Source: Bacilli bacterium
GTDB taxonomy: Bacteria; Bacillota_I; Bacilli_A; RF39; UBA660
Direction: 5' to 3'
Length of the DNA: 5,468 nt
NCBI GenBank assembly: GCA_900758895.1
Contig: CAAETG010000049.1
Coordinates: forward strand, 1 to 5,468
The number at the start of each line of letters is the position of its first letter. Positions within the stretch are counted from its first letter, which is position 1. A program made the translations under genes and the position numbers. Positions 1 through 4,446 of this stretch are shown here, one piece after another. The notes under the pieces are model-generated. The model was not told where the DNA came from and searched no databases. It saw nothing but the letters and a program-made list of their open reading frames with translations.

Positions 1-11
1 ATTATTTTATA

Positions 12-20
12 TGATATAAT
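12..20 (+). promoter_or_regulatory. Extended -10 promoter element for the first operon
   Basis: TGA followed by a perfect TATAAT (15-20) forms a TGn-extended -10 box. Transcription would begin near base 27, leaving a leader of about 35 bases before the GTG at 62. Any -35 box would lie off the left edge, so it cannot be judged. The 14-base block TATGATATAATCAT (10-23) recurs at 2477-2490 in front of another operon. Confidence 0.65.
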
Positions 21-61
21 CATTTTGATGATAGATAAGAAATTGAAAGTGAGTGATTATT

Positions 62-262
62 GTGAATAAAGGAAAAATGGGATTATTGTTGGTAATATTG
101 GGAAATATACTTTATTGGCTATACACTATTTTTGGTGGTAATGATGCAAGTACAATGGGGGAATTTAGTTCAGGATTATTACTCGGTTTATCTGTTGGTA
201 TTAATTTAGTTGGGATTATTCTTTTAGCTATTTATATTTCAAAAGATAATTTAAAGAGGTGA
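62..262 (+). CDS. Small two-TM membrane protein, function unknown
   Basis: The 66-residue product has two strong membrane segments (about residues 6-24 and 37-59) separated by a short polar loop containing GGNDAS, and ends in the charged tail KDNLKR. I do not recognise a named family, although small 2-TM proteins with an LLLGLSVGINLVGIILL-like second helix seem familiar from other Bacillota. I chose the GTG at 62, which is preceded by an AGTGAG-like ribosome site at suitable spacing. A GTG at 53 would add three residues, and an ATG at 77 has an AAAGGA site only three bases away. The stop codon lies inside the ribosome site of the next gene, so the two are probably translationally coupled. Function is not assignable; a role together with the 4-TM neighbour is inference. 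Confidence 0.7.
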   Translation: MNKGKMGLLLVILGNILYWLYTIFGGNDASTMGEFSSGLLLGLSVGINLVGIILLAIYISKDNLKR

Positions 263-266
263 TTTT

Positions 267-671
267 TTGAAAAAATATATTCAAGCTGTAGGAATATGGT
301 TTTTAATCATACCTATAGCAATACTAAATGGTGGATTAAGAGAAAACGTGTTAAATAAGTTAGGTACTATTTCTTTACCTCTTAGTGGAATTATTTTAAG
401 TATAGGTATCTTTGTTATTGCTTATTTACTAATACCTAAAATCAAAAATTGTGATTCAAAAGATTATGTTATTTTTGGAGTTATTTGGTTTCTTTTAACT
501 AATTTATTTGATTTATTTATGTATATTAGTGATGGTGGTGGAATGAAAGATTTGTTATATTCTTATAATTTTCTAAATGGTAATTTGTGGATTTTAGTAG
601 TAATAACATCATTTTTATCACCGATTGTGGTATCAAAGTTAAAAGAGAAAAGGAGGAAGAGTCATGTATAA
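267..671 (+). CDS. Four-TM conserved membrane protein, function unknown
   Basis: The 134-residue product has four predicted membrane helices (about 5-22, 36-56, 66-86, 105-124) and a basic C-terminal tail (KLKEKRRKSHV). Two features look conserved: NGGLRE after helix 1 (residues 21-26) and YNFLNGNLW before helix 4 (100-108). From memory both recur in an uncharacterised membrane protein family of similar length found in many bacteria; this was not checked by search. The start is TTG at 267, chosen because AGAGGTGA (255-262) lies upstream at good spacing and no ATG fits. That ribosome site also contains the TGA of the previous gene. The last eight bases overlap the next gene's start. No enzyme or transporter motif is visible. 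Confidence 0.85.
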   Translation: MKKYIQAVGIWFLIIPIAILNGGLRENVLNKLGTISLPLSGIILSIGIFVIAYLLIPKIKNCDSKDYVIFGVIWFLLTNLFDLFMYISDGGGMKDLLYSYNFLNGNLWILVVITSFLSPIVVSKLKEKRRKSHV

Positions 672-825
672 AACCGAAGTGATTGAATATTCGCCAAAAG
701 CAGATGATATGGCAAAAAAGATTGAAGAAAAAGCAAACGAATTGTCGAAAGATAGATATGAATTAATTACTATGTCAATCACGGGAACAGCTAAAGCTAT
801 TTTAGTATTTAAAAAACAAGGGTAA
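664..825 (+). CDS. 53-residue DUF4177-like protein
   Basis: This short ORF starts at ATG 664, with a strong AAAAGGAGG site at 648-656, and ends at TAA 823-825. It overlaps the end of the 4-TM gene in another frame, a typical translational-coupling arrangement. The product is soluble: an N-terminal strand (YKTEVIEYS), a charged helix (DDMAKKIEEKANELSKD), then two strands (YELITMSITG and KAILVFKK). The order strand - helix carrying 'n-l...-yELi' - strand - 'kAiLvFKk' resembles DUF4177, whose members are small proteins of roughly 60 residues and unknown function. The match is by eye and moderate. Its place at the end of a membrane-protein operon suggests a cytoplasmic accessory role, which is inference. 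Confidence 0.75.
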   Translation: MYKTEVIEYSPKADDMAKKIEEKANELSKDRYELITMSITGTAKAILVFKKQG

Positions 826-848
826 ATTGAGTTTTTCTTTTACCCTTG
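817..848. terminator. Perfect 10-bp hairpin at the end of the first operon
   Basis: CAAGGGTAAA (817-826) pairs exactly with TTTACCCTTG (839-848) across a 12-base loop; the stop codon of the 53-residue gene is in the left arm. On the plus strand no T-run follows directly. Reading the minus strand, the hairpin is followed by TTTTTT (complement of 811-816). It therefore looks like a better terminator for minus-strand transcription. It may still work as a weak plus-strand terminator or as a 3'-end stabiliser. Confidence 0.5.
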
Positions 849-871
849 AAGTGTTTCCTGTAAAAAAATGC

Positions 872-887
872 TTTTACATTATAAAAT
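872..887 (+). promoter_or_regulatory. Possible promoter/operator of the first XRE gene
   Basis: TATAAA (880-885) lies inside a small dyad, TTTTA-5-TAAAA (872-886), about 25 bases ahead of the ATG at 911. No convincing -35 box is placed 16-18 bases upstream. A promoter is expected here because of the hairpin before the gene, and XRE proteins often bind dyads at their own promoter, but the sequence support is weak. Confidence 0.3.
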
Positions 888-910
888 GGTAGTGTGAAAG
901 GAGTAAGATT

Positions 911-1624
911 ATGGATCAAGAAAAAATTGGGAGATTTATTGCTGAATGTCGAAAAAAGATGAATTTAACGCAACAAGAATTAGCTGAGAAATTAGGTATA
1001 TCTGATCGTACGGTTGGAAATTGGGAGAATGGAAGAAATATGCCTGATTTATCACTATTTAAGCCACTATGTAATGAACTTCATATTTCTTTAAATGATT
1101 TTTTAAGTGGTGAGGAAGTAAAACTGCAGGACTATCAAGAAAAATTAGAAGAAAATATTATCAATACCATAGATTATACGAATAAAAAACTTGAAAATCG
1201 CAGTCATTTTATTGGTTTAATATTCATTATTTTTGGAGTTTTAATTGCCATTACAGCTGTTGCTATATTTCCTAGTGAAAGTAGCTGGGGTGCTATTTAT
1301 TCTGTTTTAGGAGCAACTATTTCTTTAATTGGTATTAGCAGATTTACTAAGAAATTATCATATCCAAAGCGATTACTATGTAATTTTGGGTATTTTCTAA
1401 TATTTATTTTAATACTTATGGCAATCGATTATATTGGCGTTGTTAATATTCATCAAGCACCAAGATTTTCATTAGTAAAAGTTTCAGGAGATAGTGTAAT
1501 TTATTATGATACACCATTTTATGATGTTGTTAGATGCAATGTAAATAAGGATAATGAAACTTTTAAAGTTATTAAGAATCAAAAGTATGATAGCAATTAC
1601 GTAGATGATTTTTGTAAACAGTAA
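911..1624 (+). CDS. Membrane-anchored XRE-family regulator with three TM helices
   Basis: The 237-residue protein begins with a Cro/CI-type helix-turn-helix (residues 6-62). LTQQELAEKLGIS is helix 2 and the turn, DRTVGNWENGRNMPD the recognition region. A linker (67-97; GEEVKLQDYQEKLEENI) leads to three membrane helices (about 99-119, 126-143, 157-177). The basic loop between helices 2 and 3 (RFTKKLSYPKR) fits an N-in/C-out topology. That leaves about 60 C-terminal residues outside, including YYDTPFYDVVRCN and two cysteines (C209, C235). The start has an AAAGGAG site (897-903) seven bases upstream. It is probably a one-component membrane regulator that senses an outside or membrane signal and binds DNA from the membrane; targets are unknown, with its own promoter and neighbouring genes as candidates. 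DNA-binding fold is confident, signal unknown. Confidence 0.88.
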   Translation: MDQEKIGRFIAECRKKMNLTQQELAEKLGISDRTVGNWENGRNMPDLSLFKPLCNELHISLNDFLSGEEVKLQDYQEKLEENIINTIDYTNKKLENRSHFIGLIFIIFGVLIAITAVAIFPSESSWGAIYSVLGATISLIGISRFTKKLSYPKRLLCNFGYFLIFILILMAIDYIGVVNIHQAPRFSLVKVSGDSVIYYDTPFYDVVRCNVNKDNETFKVIKNQKYDSNYVDDFCKQ

Positions 1625-1631
1625 GTAATTA

Positions 1632-1663
1632 ATACTAGCAAGTTTCCTTTGCTAGTATATTTT
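1632..1663 (+). terminator. Terminator after the first XRE gene
   Basis: ATACTAGCAA (1632-1641) pairs perfectly with TTGCTAGTAT (1649-1658) around a 7-base loop, followed by a short TTTT run (1660-1663). It sits 7 bases after the stop codon and separates the two XRE genes into distinct transcripts. Confidence 0.75.
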
Positions 1664-1681
1664 AGTAAATGTAAAATAAGT

Positions 1682-1711
1682 TTGATAGTGTTATTTGCTA
1701 TTTTATGATAG
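1682..1711 (+). promoter_or_regulatory. Promoter of the second XRE gene with candidate auto-operator
   Basis: TTGATA (1682-1687) and TATGAT (1704-1709) are separated by 16 bases, a good sigma-A-type match. An imperfect palindrome, CTATTTTATGATAG (1698-1711, five of seven pairs symmetric), covers the -10 box. XRE regulators commonly bind such dyads to repress themselves, so it is a candidate operator by inference. Confidence 0.6.
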
Positions 1712-1723
1712 GATGATATCTGA

Positions 1724-1742
1724 AGGGAGGAGTATAATGTGA
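1724..1742 (+). promoter_or_regulatory. Ribosome site and overlapping start-stop at the GTG start
   Basis: AGGGAGG (1724-1730) lies 8 bases before the GTG at 1739. An out-of-frame ATG at 1737 is followed directly by TGA (1740-1742), giving the overlapping string ATGTGA. The GTG is the only usable start in the coding frame. A ribosome choosing the ATG would stop at once. Confidence 0.6.
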
Positions 1743-2416
1743 ATCTGGGTAACAAGATTGTAAAAATAAGGAAGGATCAGAAGATGTCACAAGAAGAATT
1801 TGCGGAATCTTTAAATGTAACTAGGCAGACTGTCTCTAATTGGGAAACAGGGAAAAATTATCCAGATATTGAAACACTAATTTTGATTAGTGATCGTTTT
1901 TCTATTTCTTTAGACATCTTATTAAAAGGTGATGAAGTAATGATCAAGGATATTGATAATAAAATAAAAAAGAATAAAGTTTTCAAGGTTATTATCTTTT
2001 TGTTTTTAATTATCTTTCTAGTGGTGATTTTTCTTATCATGCTTTTTTATCGCCAAATTACTGATTATTTTTATTTTGATGATGTTACTGATAAGCCTGG
2101 TGTTTTGATTAGTTGTTTATATGAAAATGATCTTTTAGAATATCATATTATATACAATAAAAAGAATAGTCGACCATCTCCACGTGGAGGTACTTATAGC
2201 GTAGTTGAAGCGGAAGCAATTAGAAATGTTACTAACCAAATTAGAGAGATAGAGGCATATGGATTTTATGATGTCAATGATTTAACAGAATATTTAAAGA
2301 AGCTTTATGAAGAAGCTGGAGCTACTTGTAAGATGGTTCATTATCAAAATTTAGATGATTATGTTCAAAAGTCAATTGAAATACAGGACGAGTTTATTGA
2401 TCCTTTAGAATCATGA
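1739..2416 (+). CDS. Membrane-anchored XRE-family regulator with one TM helix
   Basis: The 225-residue protein has an N-terminal Cro/CI helix-turn-helix (residues 5-62; MSQEEFAESLNVTRQTVSNWETGKNYPD is split into helix 2, turn and recognition helix). A lysine-rich linker (KIKKNKVFK) follows, then one long hydrophobic helix (about 82-104). The remaining roughly 120 residues are hydrophilic and, by the positive-inside rule, extracytoplasmic. This domain has two cysteines (C126, C197) and a helical stretch (EAEAIRNVTNQIREIEAYG); I recognise no named domain in it. The start is GTG. The HTH and short linker (GDEVMIKD here, GEEVKLQD in the upstream gene) resemble the preceding regulator, but the outer domains are unrelated by eye. 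Likely role: membrane-bound one-component sensor-regulator. It has its own promoter and terminator. Confidence 0.88.
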   Translation: MNLGNKIVKIRKDQKMSQEEFAESLNVTRQTVSNWETGKNYPDIETLILISDRFSISLDILLKGDEVMIKDIDNKIKKNKVFKVIIFLFLIIFLVVIFLIMLFYRQITDYFYFDDVTDKPGVLISCLYENDLLEYHIIYNKKNSRPSPRGGTYSVVEAEAIRNVTNQIREIEAYGFYDVNDLTEYLKKLYEEAGATCKMVHYQNLDDYVQKSIEIQDEFIDPLES

Positions 2417-2440
2417 GAGCTGAAATGCTCTTATTTTTTT
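2413..2440 (+). terminator. Rho-independent terminator after the second XRE gene
   Basis: An 8-bp stem with one G-U pair (2413-2420 with 2427-2434; core AGAGC/GCTCT) encloses the loop TGAAAT and runs into TTTTTTT (2434-2440). The stem includes the gene's own TGA stop codon (2414-2416). Confidence 0.85.
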
Positions 2441-2478
2441 GTCAATAAATCAAAATAGTATAAATTTAAAAATAACTA

Positions 2479-2487
2479 TGATATAAT
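2479..2487 (+). promoter_or_regulatory. Extended -10 promoter of the zinc-ribbon/hydrolase operon
   Basis: TGA plus perfect TATAAT (2482-2487) forms an extended -10 box, 37 bases ahead of the ATG at 2524. No good -35 lies at the right distance, as is common for TGn-extended promoters. The surrounding 14 bases, TATGATATAATCAT (2477-2490), are identical to those at 10-23. Confidence 0.7.
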
Positions 2488-2513
2488 CATAAGTGAAAAG
2501 AATTGTGATCGTT

Positions 2514-2518
2514 GGAGG
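2514..2518 (+). promoter_or_regulatory. Ribosome site that decides the zinc-ribbon start
   Basis: GGAGG here is five bases before the ATG at 2524. A longer reading frame would open with TTG at 2512, but that codon overlaps this ribosome site, so it is not the start. Confidence 0.85.
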
Positions 2519-2523
2519 AATAT

Positions 2524-2835
2524 ATGTATTGTGAGTATTGTGGTGAAAAATTAAGAAAAGGATCTAGCATTTGTCCTAATTGCGGTAATCAAAAGGACTC
2601 AGTTCATTATTCTATTTGTGAAGAAGATCTTCCCGAAGAATATCGGCCTATTTCGATGTGGGGATATTTTGGTTATCAAATTTTATTTTCTATTCCGATT
2701 ATTGGTTGGATTATGTTATTTATTTTTGCTTTTGGAAGTGATGAAAATATTAATATAAGTAATTTTGCTAGATCTTATTTTTGTTTTTTAATTGTTTTAG
2801 TAGCTATCTATTTATTATTTATCGCTATTTTTTAG
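2524..2835 (+). CDS. Zinc-ribbon two-TM membrane protein
   Basis: The 103-residue protein opens with a zinc-ribbon (MYCEYCGEKLRKGSSICPNCG): two CxxC knuckles (C3, C6, C17, C20) that should bind one zinc ion. A short acidic linker (CEEDLPEEYRPIS) leads to two hydrophobic helices (about 46-71 and 83-103), joined by GSDENINISNFARSYF. The protein ends almost inside the membrane. Zinc ribbons joined to a membrane hairpin with a conserved RPISxWGYFGYQ/NFARSYF signature are common in Bacillota and uncharacterised; this is recalled, not searched. The ribbon should face the cytoplasm. It is the first gene of an operon with the hydrolase and ABM protein, 19 bases ahead of the former. Function unknown. 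Confidence 0.87.
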   Translation: MYCEYCGEKLRKGSSICPNCGNQKDSVHYSICEEDLPEEYRPISMWGYFGYQILFSIPIIGWIMLFIFAFGSDENINISNFARSYFCFLIVLVAIYLLFIAIF

Positions 2836-2854
2836 TTTTGAGGAGACGTTAGTT

Positions 2855-3478
2855 ATGAAAAAGGTTCTTATTCATGGTTCGGGGCATCAAGCATCCAGTT
2901 GGAGAGAGGTAGTTACCTATCTTGACGGGCGGCTAGATGTATTATGTCCGAATTTATCAACTATTTTGGATGGAAAAGAGGCAAGTTATACCAATTTATA
3001 TTCTTCCTTTGTAGAATACTGTAATCAAATTGATGGAAAAATTGATTTGTGTGGTCTTTCTCTAGGAGGTATTCTAGCGCTAAATTATGCTTTGGATTTT
3101 CCGGATCAAGTAAATAAACTTGTATTAATTGGTACTCCATATAAAGTACCAAAACTGATGTTTCGTATTCAAAATGTAATTTTTAAATTTTTGCCAAAGT
3201 CACTTTTTGAAAGTATGGCTTTTAATAAAAAGGATACTTTCATTTTAGGGGATTCTATGAAAAATTTAGATTTTAGCGATCGAATTCAAGATATTAGTTG
3301 TCCAGTTCTTATTATATGTGGGGAAAAAGATCGTGCAAATTTAAAATCAGCATGTTATTTATCTCAAAATATTTATAATTCACAGTTAAAAATGATTGAT
3401 AAGGCTGGGCATATTTTAAATGAAGAAAAACCACAAGAACTTGCCAATTTATTAAATAATTTTTTGAAGGAGGAATGA
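2855..3478 (+). CDS. Alpha/beta-fold hydrolase
   Basis: This 207-residue soluble protein has a complete alpha/beta-hydrolase pattern. HGSG (residues 7-10) forms the oxyanion-hole loop, GLSLGG (67-72) is the nucleophile elbow with S69, D159 lies in CGEKDRAN after strand 7, and H186 is in KAGHILN. Residues about 97-140 would form the lid over the active site. At 207 residues it is shorter than the usual 250-300, so its cap is small. The family includes esterases, lactonases and C-C bond hydrolases; the substrate cannot be told from sequence. No signal peptide is visible, so it should act in the cytoplasm. ATG 2855 has a GAGGAG site (2840-2845). The stop is two bases before the ABM gene, indicating co-expression, perhaps in one detoxification step (inference). 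Confidence 0.92.
   Translation: MKKVLIHGSGHQASSWREVVTYLDGRLDVLCPNLSTILDGKEASYTNLYSSFVEYCNQIDGKIDLCGLSLGGILALNYALDFPDQVNKLVLIGTPYKVPKLMFRIQNVIFKFLPKSLFESMAFNKKDTFILGDSMKNLDFSDRIQDISCPVLIICGEKDRANLKSACYLSQNIYNSQLKMIDKAGHILNEEKPQELANLLNNFLKEE
3467..3473 (+). promoter_or_regulatory. Ribosome site that decides the ABM gene start
   Basis: AAGGAGG lies one base before an ATG at 3475 and seven bases before the in-frame ATG at 3481. Only the latter has normal spacing, so 3481 is preferred. The site lies within the last codons of the hydrolase gene. Confidence 0.75.
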
Positions 3479-3480
3479 TT

Positions 3481-3783
3481 ATGAATTTTGTTGTCAATAT
3501 TTATTATACTGGTAAAAATGGTAGTGCCAAAAAATTTGCAGAAGAAATGGTTGTCAGTGGGTTAGTGGAAAGAATTAGGAATGAAGAGGGAAATCTCGGT
3601 TATGAATATTTTTTTCCTATGGATGATCCAGAAACTGTTTTATTAATTGATAAATGGGAAAGTGAAGAAGCTTTGGATAAACATCATCAATCAGAAATGA
3701 TGGGAGAAATTGCTAAACTTCGAGAAAAGTATCAATTACACATGAAAGTAGAACAATTTATTCCAAAAAATAAAAGCAATTAA
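3481..3783 (+). CDS. ABM-domain protein, putative quinol monooxygenase (YgiN-like)
   Basis: The 100-residue protein matches the antibiotic biosynthesis monooxygenase (ABM) fold, a dimeric ferredoxin-like alpha/beta barrel. Visible parts are an N-terminal strand (FVVNIYYTG), a helix (AKKFAEEMVVSGLVERIRNEEG), then YEYFFPMDDPETVLLIDKWESEEALDKHH split into two strands and a helix. The paired histidines H68-H69 and a final strand (HMKVEQF) fit the family. ABM proteins such as YgiN oxidise quinols or aromatic compounds without bound cofactor; many members have unknown substrates. The ATGA overlap start at 3475 (two more residues) is less likely. It is coupled to the alpha/beta hydrolase, a pairing that would suit modification of a small aromatic or lactone compound, but this is inference. 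Confidence 0.88.
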   Translation: MNFVVNIYYTGKNGSAKKFAEEMVVSGLVERIRNEEGNLGYEYFFPMDDPETVLLIDKWESEEALDKHHQSEMMGEIAKLREKYQLHMKVEQFIPKNKSN

Positions 3784-3806
3784 AATAAAATTTAGTTGCT
3801 TTTTTT
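3767..3806. terminator. Bidirectional terminator between converging genes
   Basis: AAAAGCAA (3772-3779) pairs with TTGCTTTT (3796-3803), and the stem continues inward (TAAA 3781-3784 with TTTA 3791-3794, one T-G pair) to a 6-base loop. TTTTTTT follows on the plus strand (3800-3806) and a T-rich run follows on the minus strand (complement of 3765-3775). Both genes' stop codons (3781-3783 plus, 3792-3794 minus) lie within the hairpin, so it serves both. Confidence 0.88.
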
Positions 3807-4328
3807 ATTATATTCGGAAGATAAAATTTTGCACAAGTCTTCAATTGGTTCTACACATCCACCATTTAACCATTTTTTTAATATGGCATTAAATCCGGCT
3901 TTAAAAAATTCAATATGATAATCAATATATTCATTATTATAAAATTCTTTTGCTTGATTTATATCATATCGATAGTCTTGTTTGAAAGTATCAATCGAAT
4001 CAAATTCTAATTTAAAATAAGTTTTGAAAAACAAAGGGTTTTCTTTTACCAAACGAAATATTTTGGAAAAGTTATTCGAATTGTATTGATTTAATTCTTC
4101 GTCTAGATATAAATTGGTCACATCATGTTCTAATTTTTCTTTTATTTTATCTGCTAAATCATAAACATCTAAATAATTAGCATAAAAAGTGGAACGATTG
4201 AGATGTGCTTTTTTACATATATCTGTAACTGATATTTCATTCAAGTTTTTTTCTTGAATTAGTTCAACAAATATTCTTTCGATTTTTTCTTGAGACTTTT
4301 TTCTTCTTTTATTATTGGGTGTATTCAT
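3792..4328 (-). CDS. TetR/AcrR-family transcriptional regulator
   Basis: The 178-residue protein has the N-terminal TetR DNA-binding domain (residues about 10-56). A basic leader NNKRRKKSQ and helix 1 (IERIFVELIQEKNL) precede the helix-turn-helix ISVTDICKKAHLNRSTFYANY (32-52, with the typical STFYxNY end). The C-terminal part is helical; KAGFNAILKKWLNGGCVEPIEDLCKIL resembles the DhaS-type C-terminal region (TetR_C_8-like, by eye). ATG 4328 is chosen because GGAGG (4334-4338, minus) is five bases upstream; the ATG at 4340 overlaps that site. The gene is divergent from the 11-mer-repeat gene, and a dyad overlaps its own -35 box, so it probably represses itself and perhaps the divergent genes. 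The ligand is unknown. Confidence 0.92.
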   Translation of the reverse strand: MNTPNNKRRKKSQEKIERIFVELIQEKNLNEISVTDICKKAHLNRSTFYANYLDVYDLADKIKEKLEHDVTNLYLDEELNQYNSNNFSKIFRLVKENPLFFKTYFKLEFDSIDTFKQDYRYDINQAKEFYNNEYIDYHIEFFKAGFNAILKKWLNGGCVEPIEDLCKILSSEYNKKSN

Positions 4329-4333
4329 AGTTA

Positions 4334-4338
4334 CCTCC
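4334..4338 (-). promoter_or_regulatory. Ribosome site that decides the TetR start
   Basis: On the minus strand GGAGG is five bases before the ATG at 4328. The upstream in-frame ATG (4340-4338) overlaps this site and would have none of its own. Confidence 0.85.
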
Positions 4339-4369
4339 ATTATTCCAACAAATGTCCTTTAATTGATGA

Positions 4370-4398
4370 TTGTTTCTTTCTGATATAAATATTATACT
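4370..4398 (+). promoter_or_regulatory. Plus-strand promoter of the 11-mer-repeat gene
   Basis: TTGTTT (4370-4375) and TATACT (4393-4398) are 17 bases apart. Transcription would start near 4405, giving a leader of about 40 bases. An alternative extended -10, TGATATAAA (4381-4389), lies just upstream with TTGATG (4363-4368) as a poorly spaced -35. The -10 box overlaps that of the opposing tetR promoter. Confidence 0.6.
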
Positions 4399-4419
4399 TA
4401 AAATGTATTAACAAGACAA
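4391..4419 (-). promoter_or_regulatory. Minus-strand promoter of the tetR gene
   Basis: On the minus strand TTGTCT (4419-4414) is followed after exactly 17 bases by a perfect TATAAT (4396-4391). Transcription would start near 4384, giving a leader of about 55 bases to the ATG at 4328. It faces the plus-strand promoter and shares bases 4393-4396 of the -10 boxes. Confidence 0.65.
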
Positions 4420-4428
4420 GTGTTGATA
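4409..4428. promoter_or_regulatory. Candidate TetR operator (imperfect dyad)
   Basis: The block CAAGACAAGTGTTG (4412-4425) has the dyad CAAnAC-nn-GTnTTG, and flanking TA pairs extend it to 4409-4428 (seven of ten base pairs symmetric). It covers the -35 box of the tetR promoter and sits just downstream of the predicted start point of the opposite promoter. TetR proteins typically bind dyads of this size beside their own gene. Assignment is by position and symmetry only. Confidence 0.5.
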
Positions 4429-4446
4429 TAAAAAGGAGGTGTCAAA

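Noticed and set aside
1858..2040. Minus-strand ORF of 60 codons inside the second XRE gene
   Set aside because: It is antisense to a clear HTH and TM coding sequence; its composition is the reverse complement of that gene and it has no homology I recognise.
2512..2523. TTG start extending the zinc-ribbon protein by four residues
   Set aside because: The TTG overlaps the GGAGG ribosome site used by the ATG at 2524.
2961..3152. Minus-strand ORF of 63 codons inside the hydrolase gene
   Set aside because: It lies over the nucleophile-elbow region of a well-supported gene on the other strand.
3312..3497. Minus-strand ORF of 61 codons across the hydrolase/ABM junction
   Set aside because: It is antisense to two confident genes, with no family resemblance.
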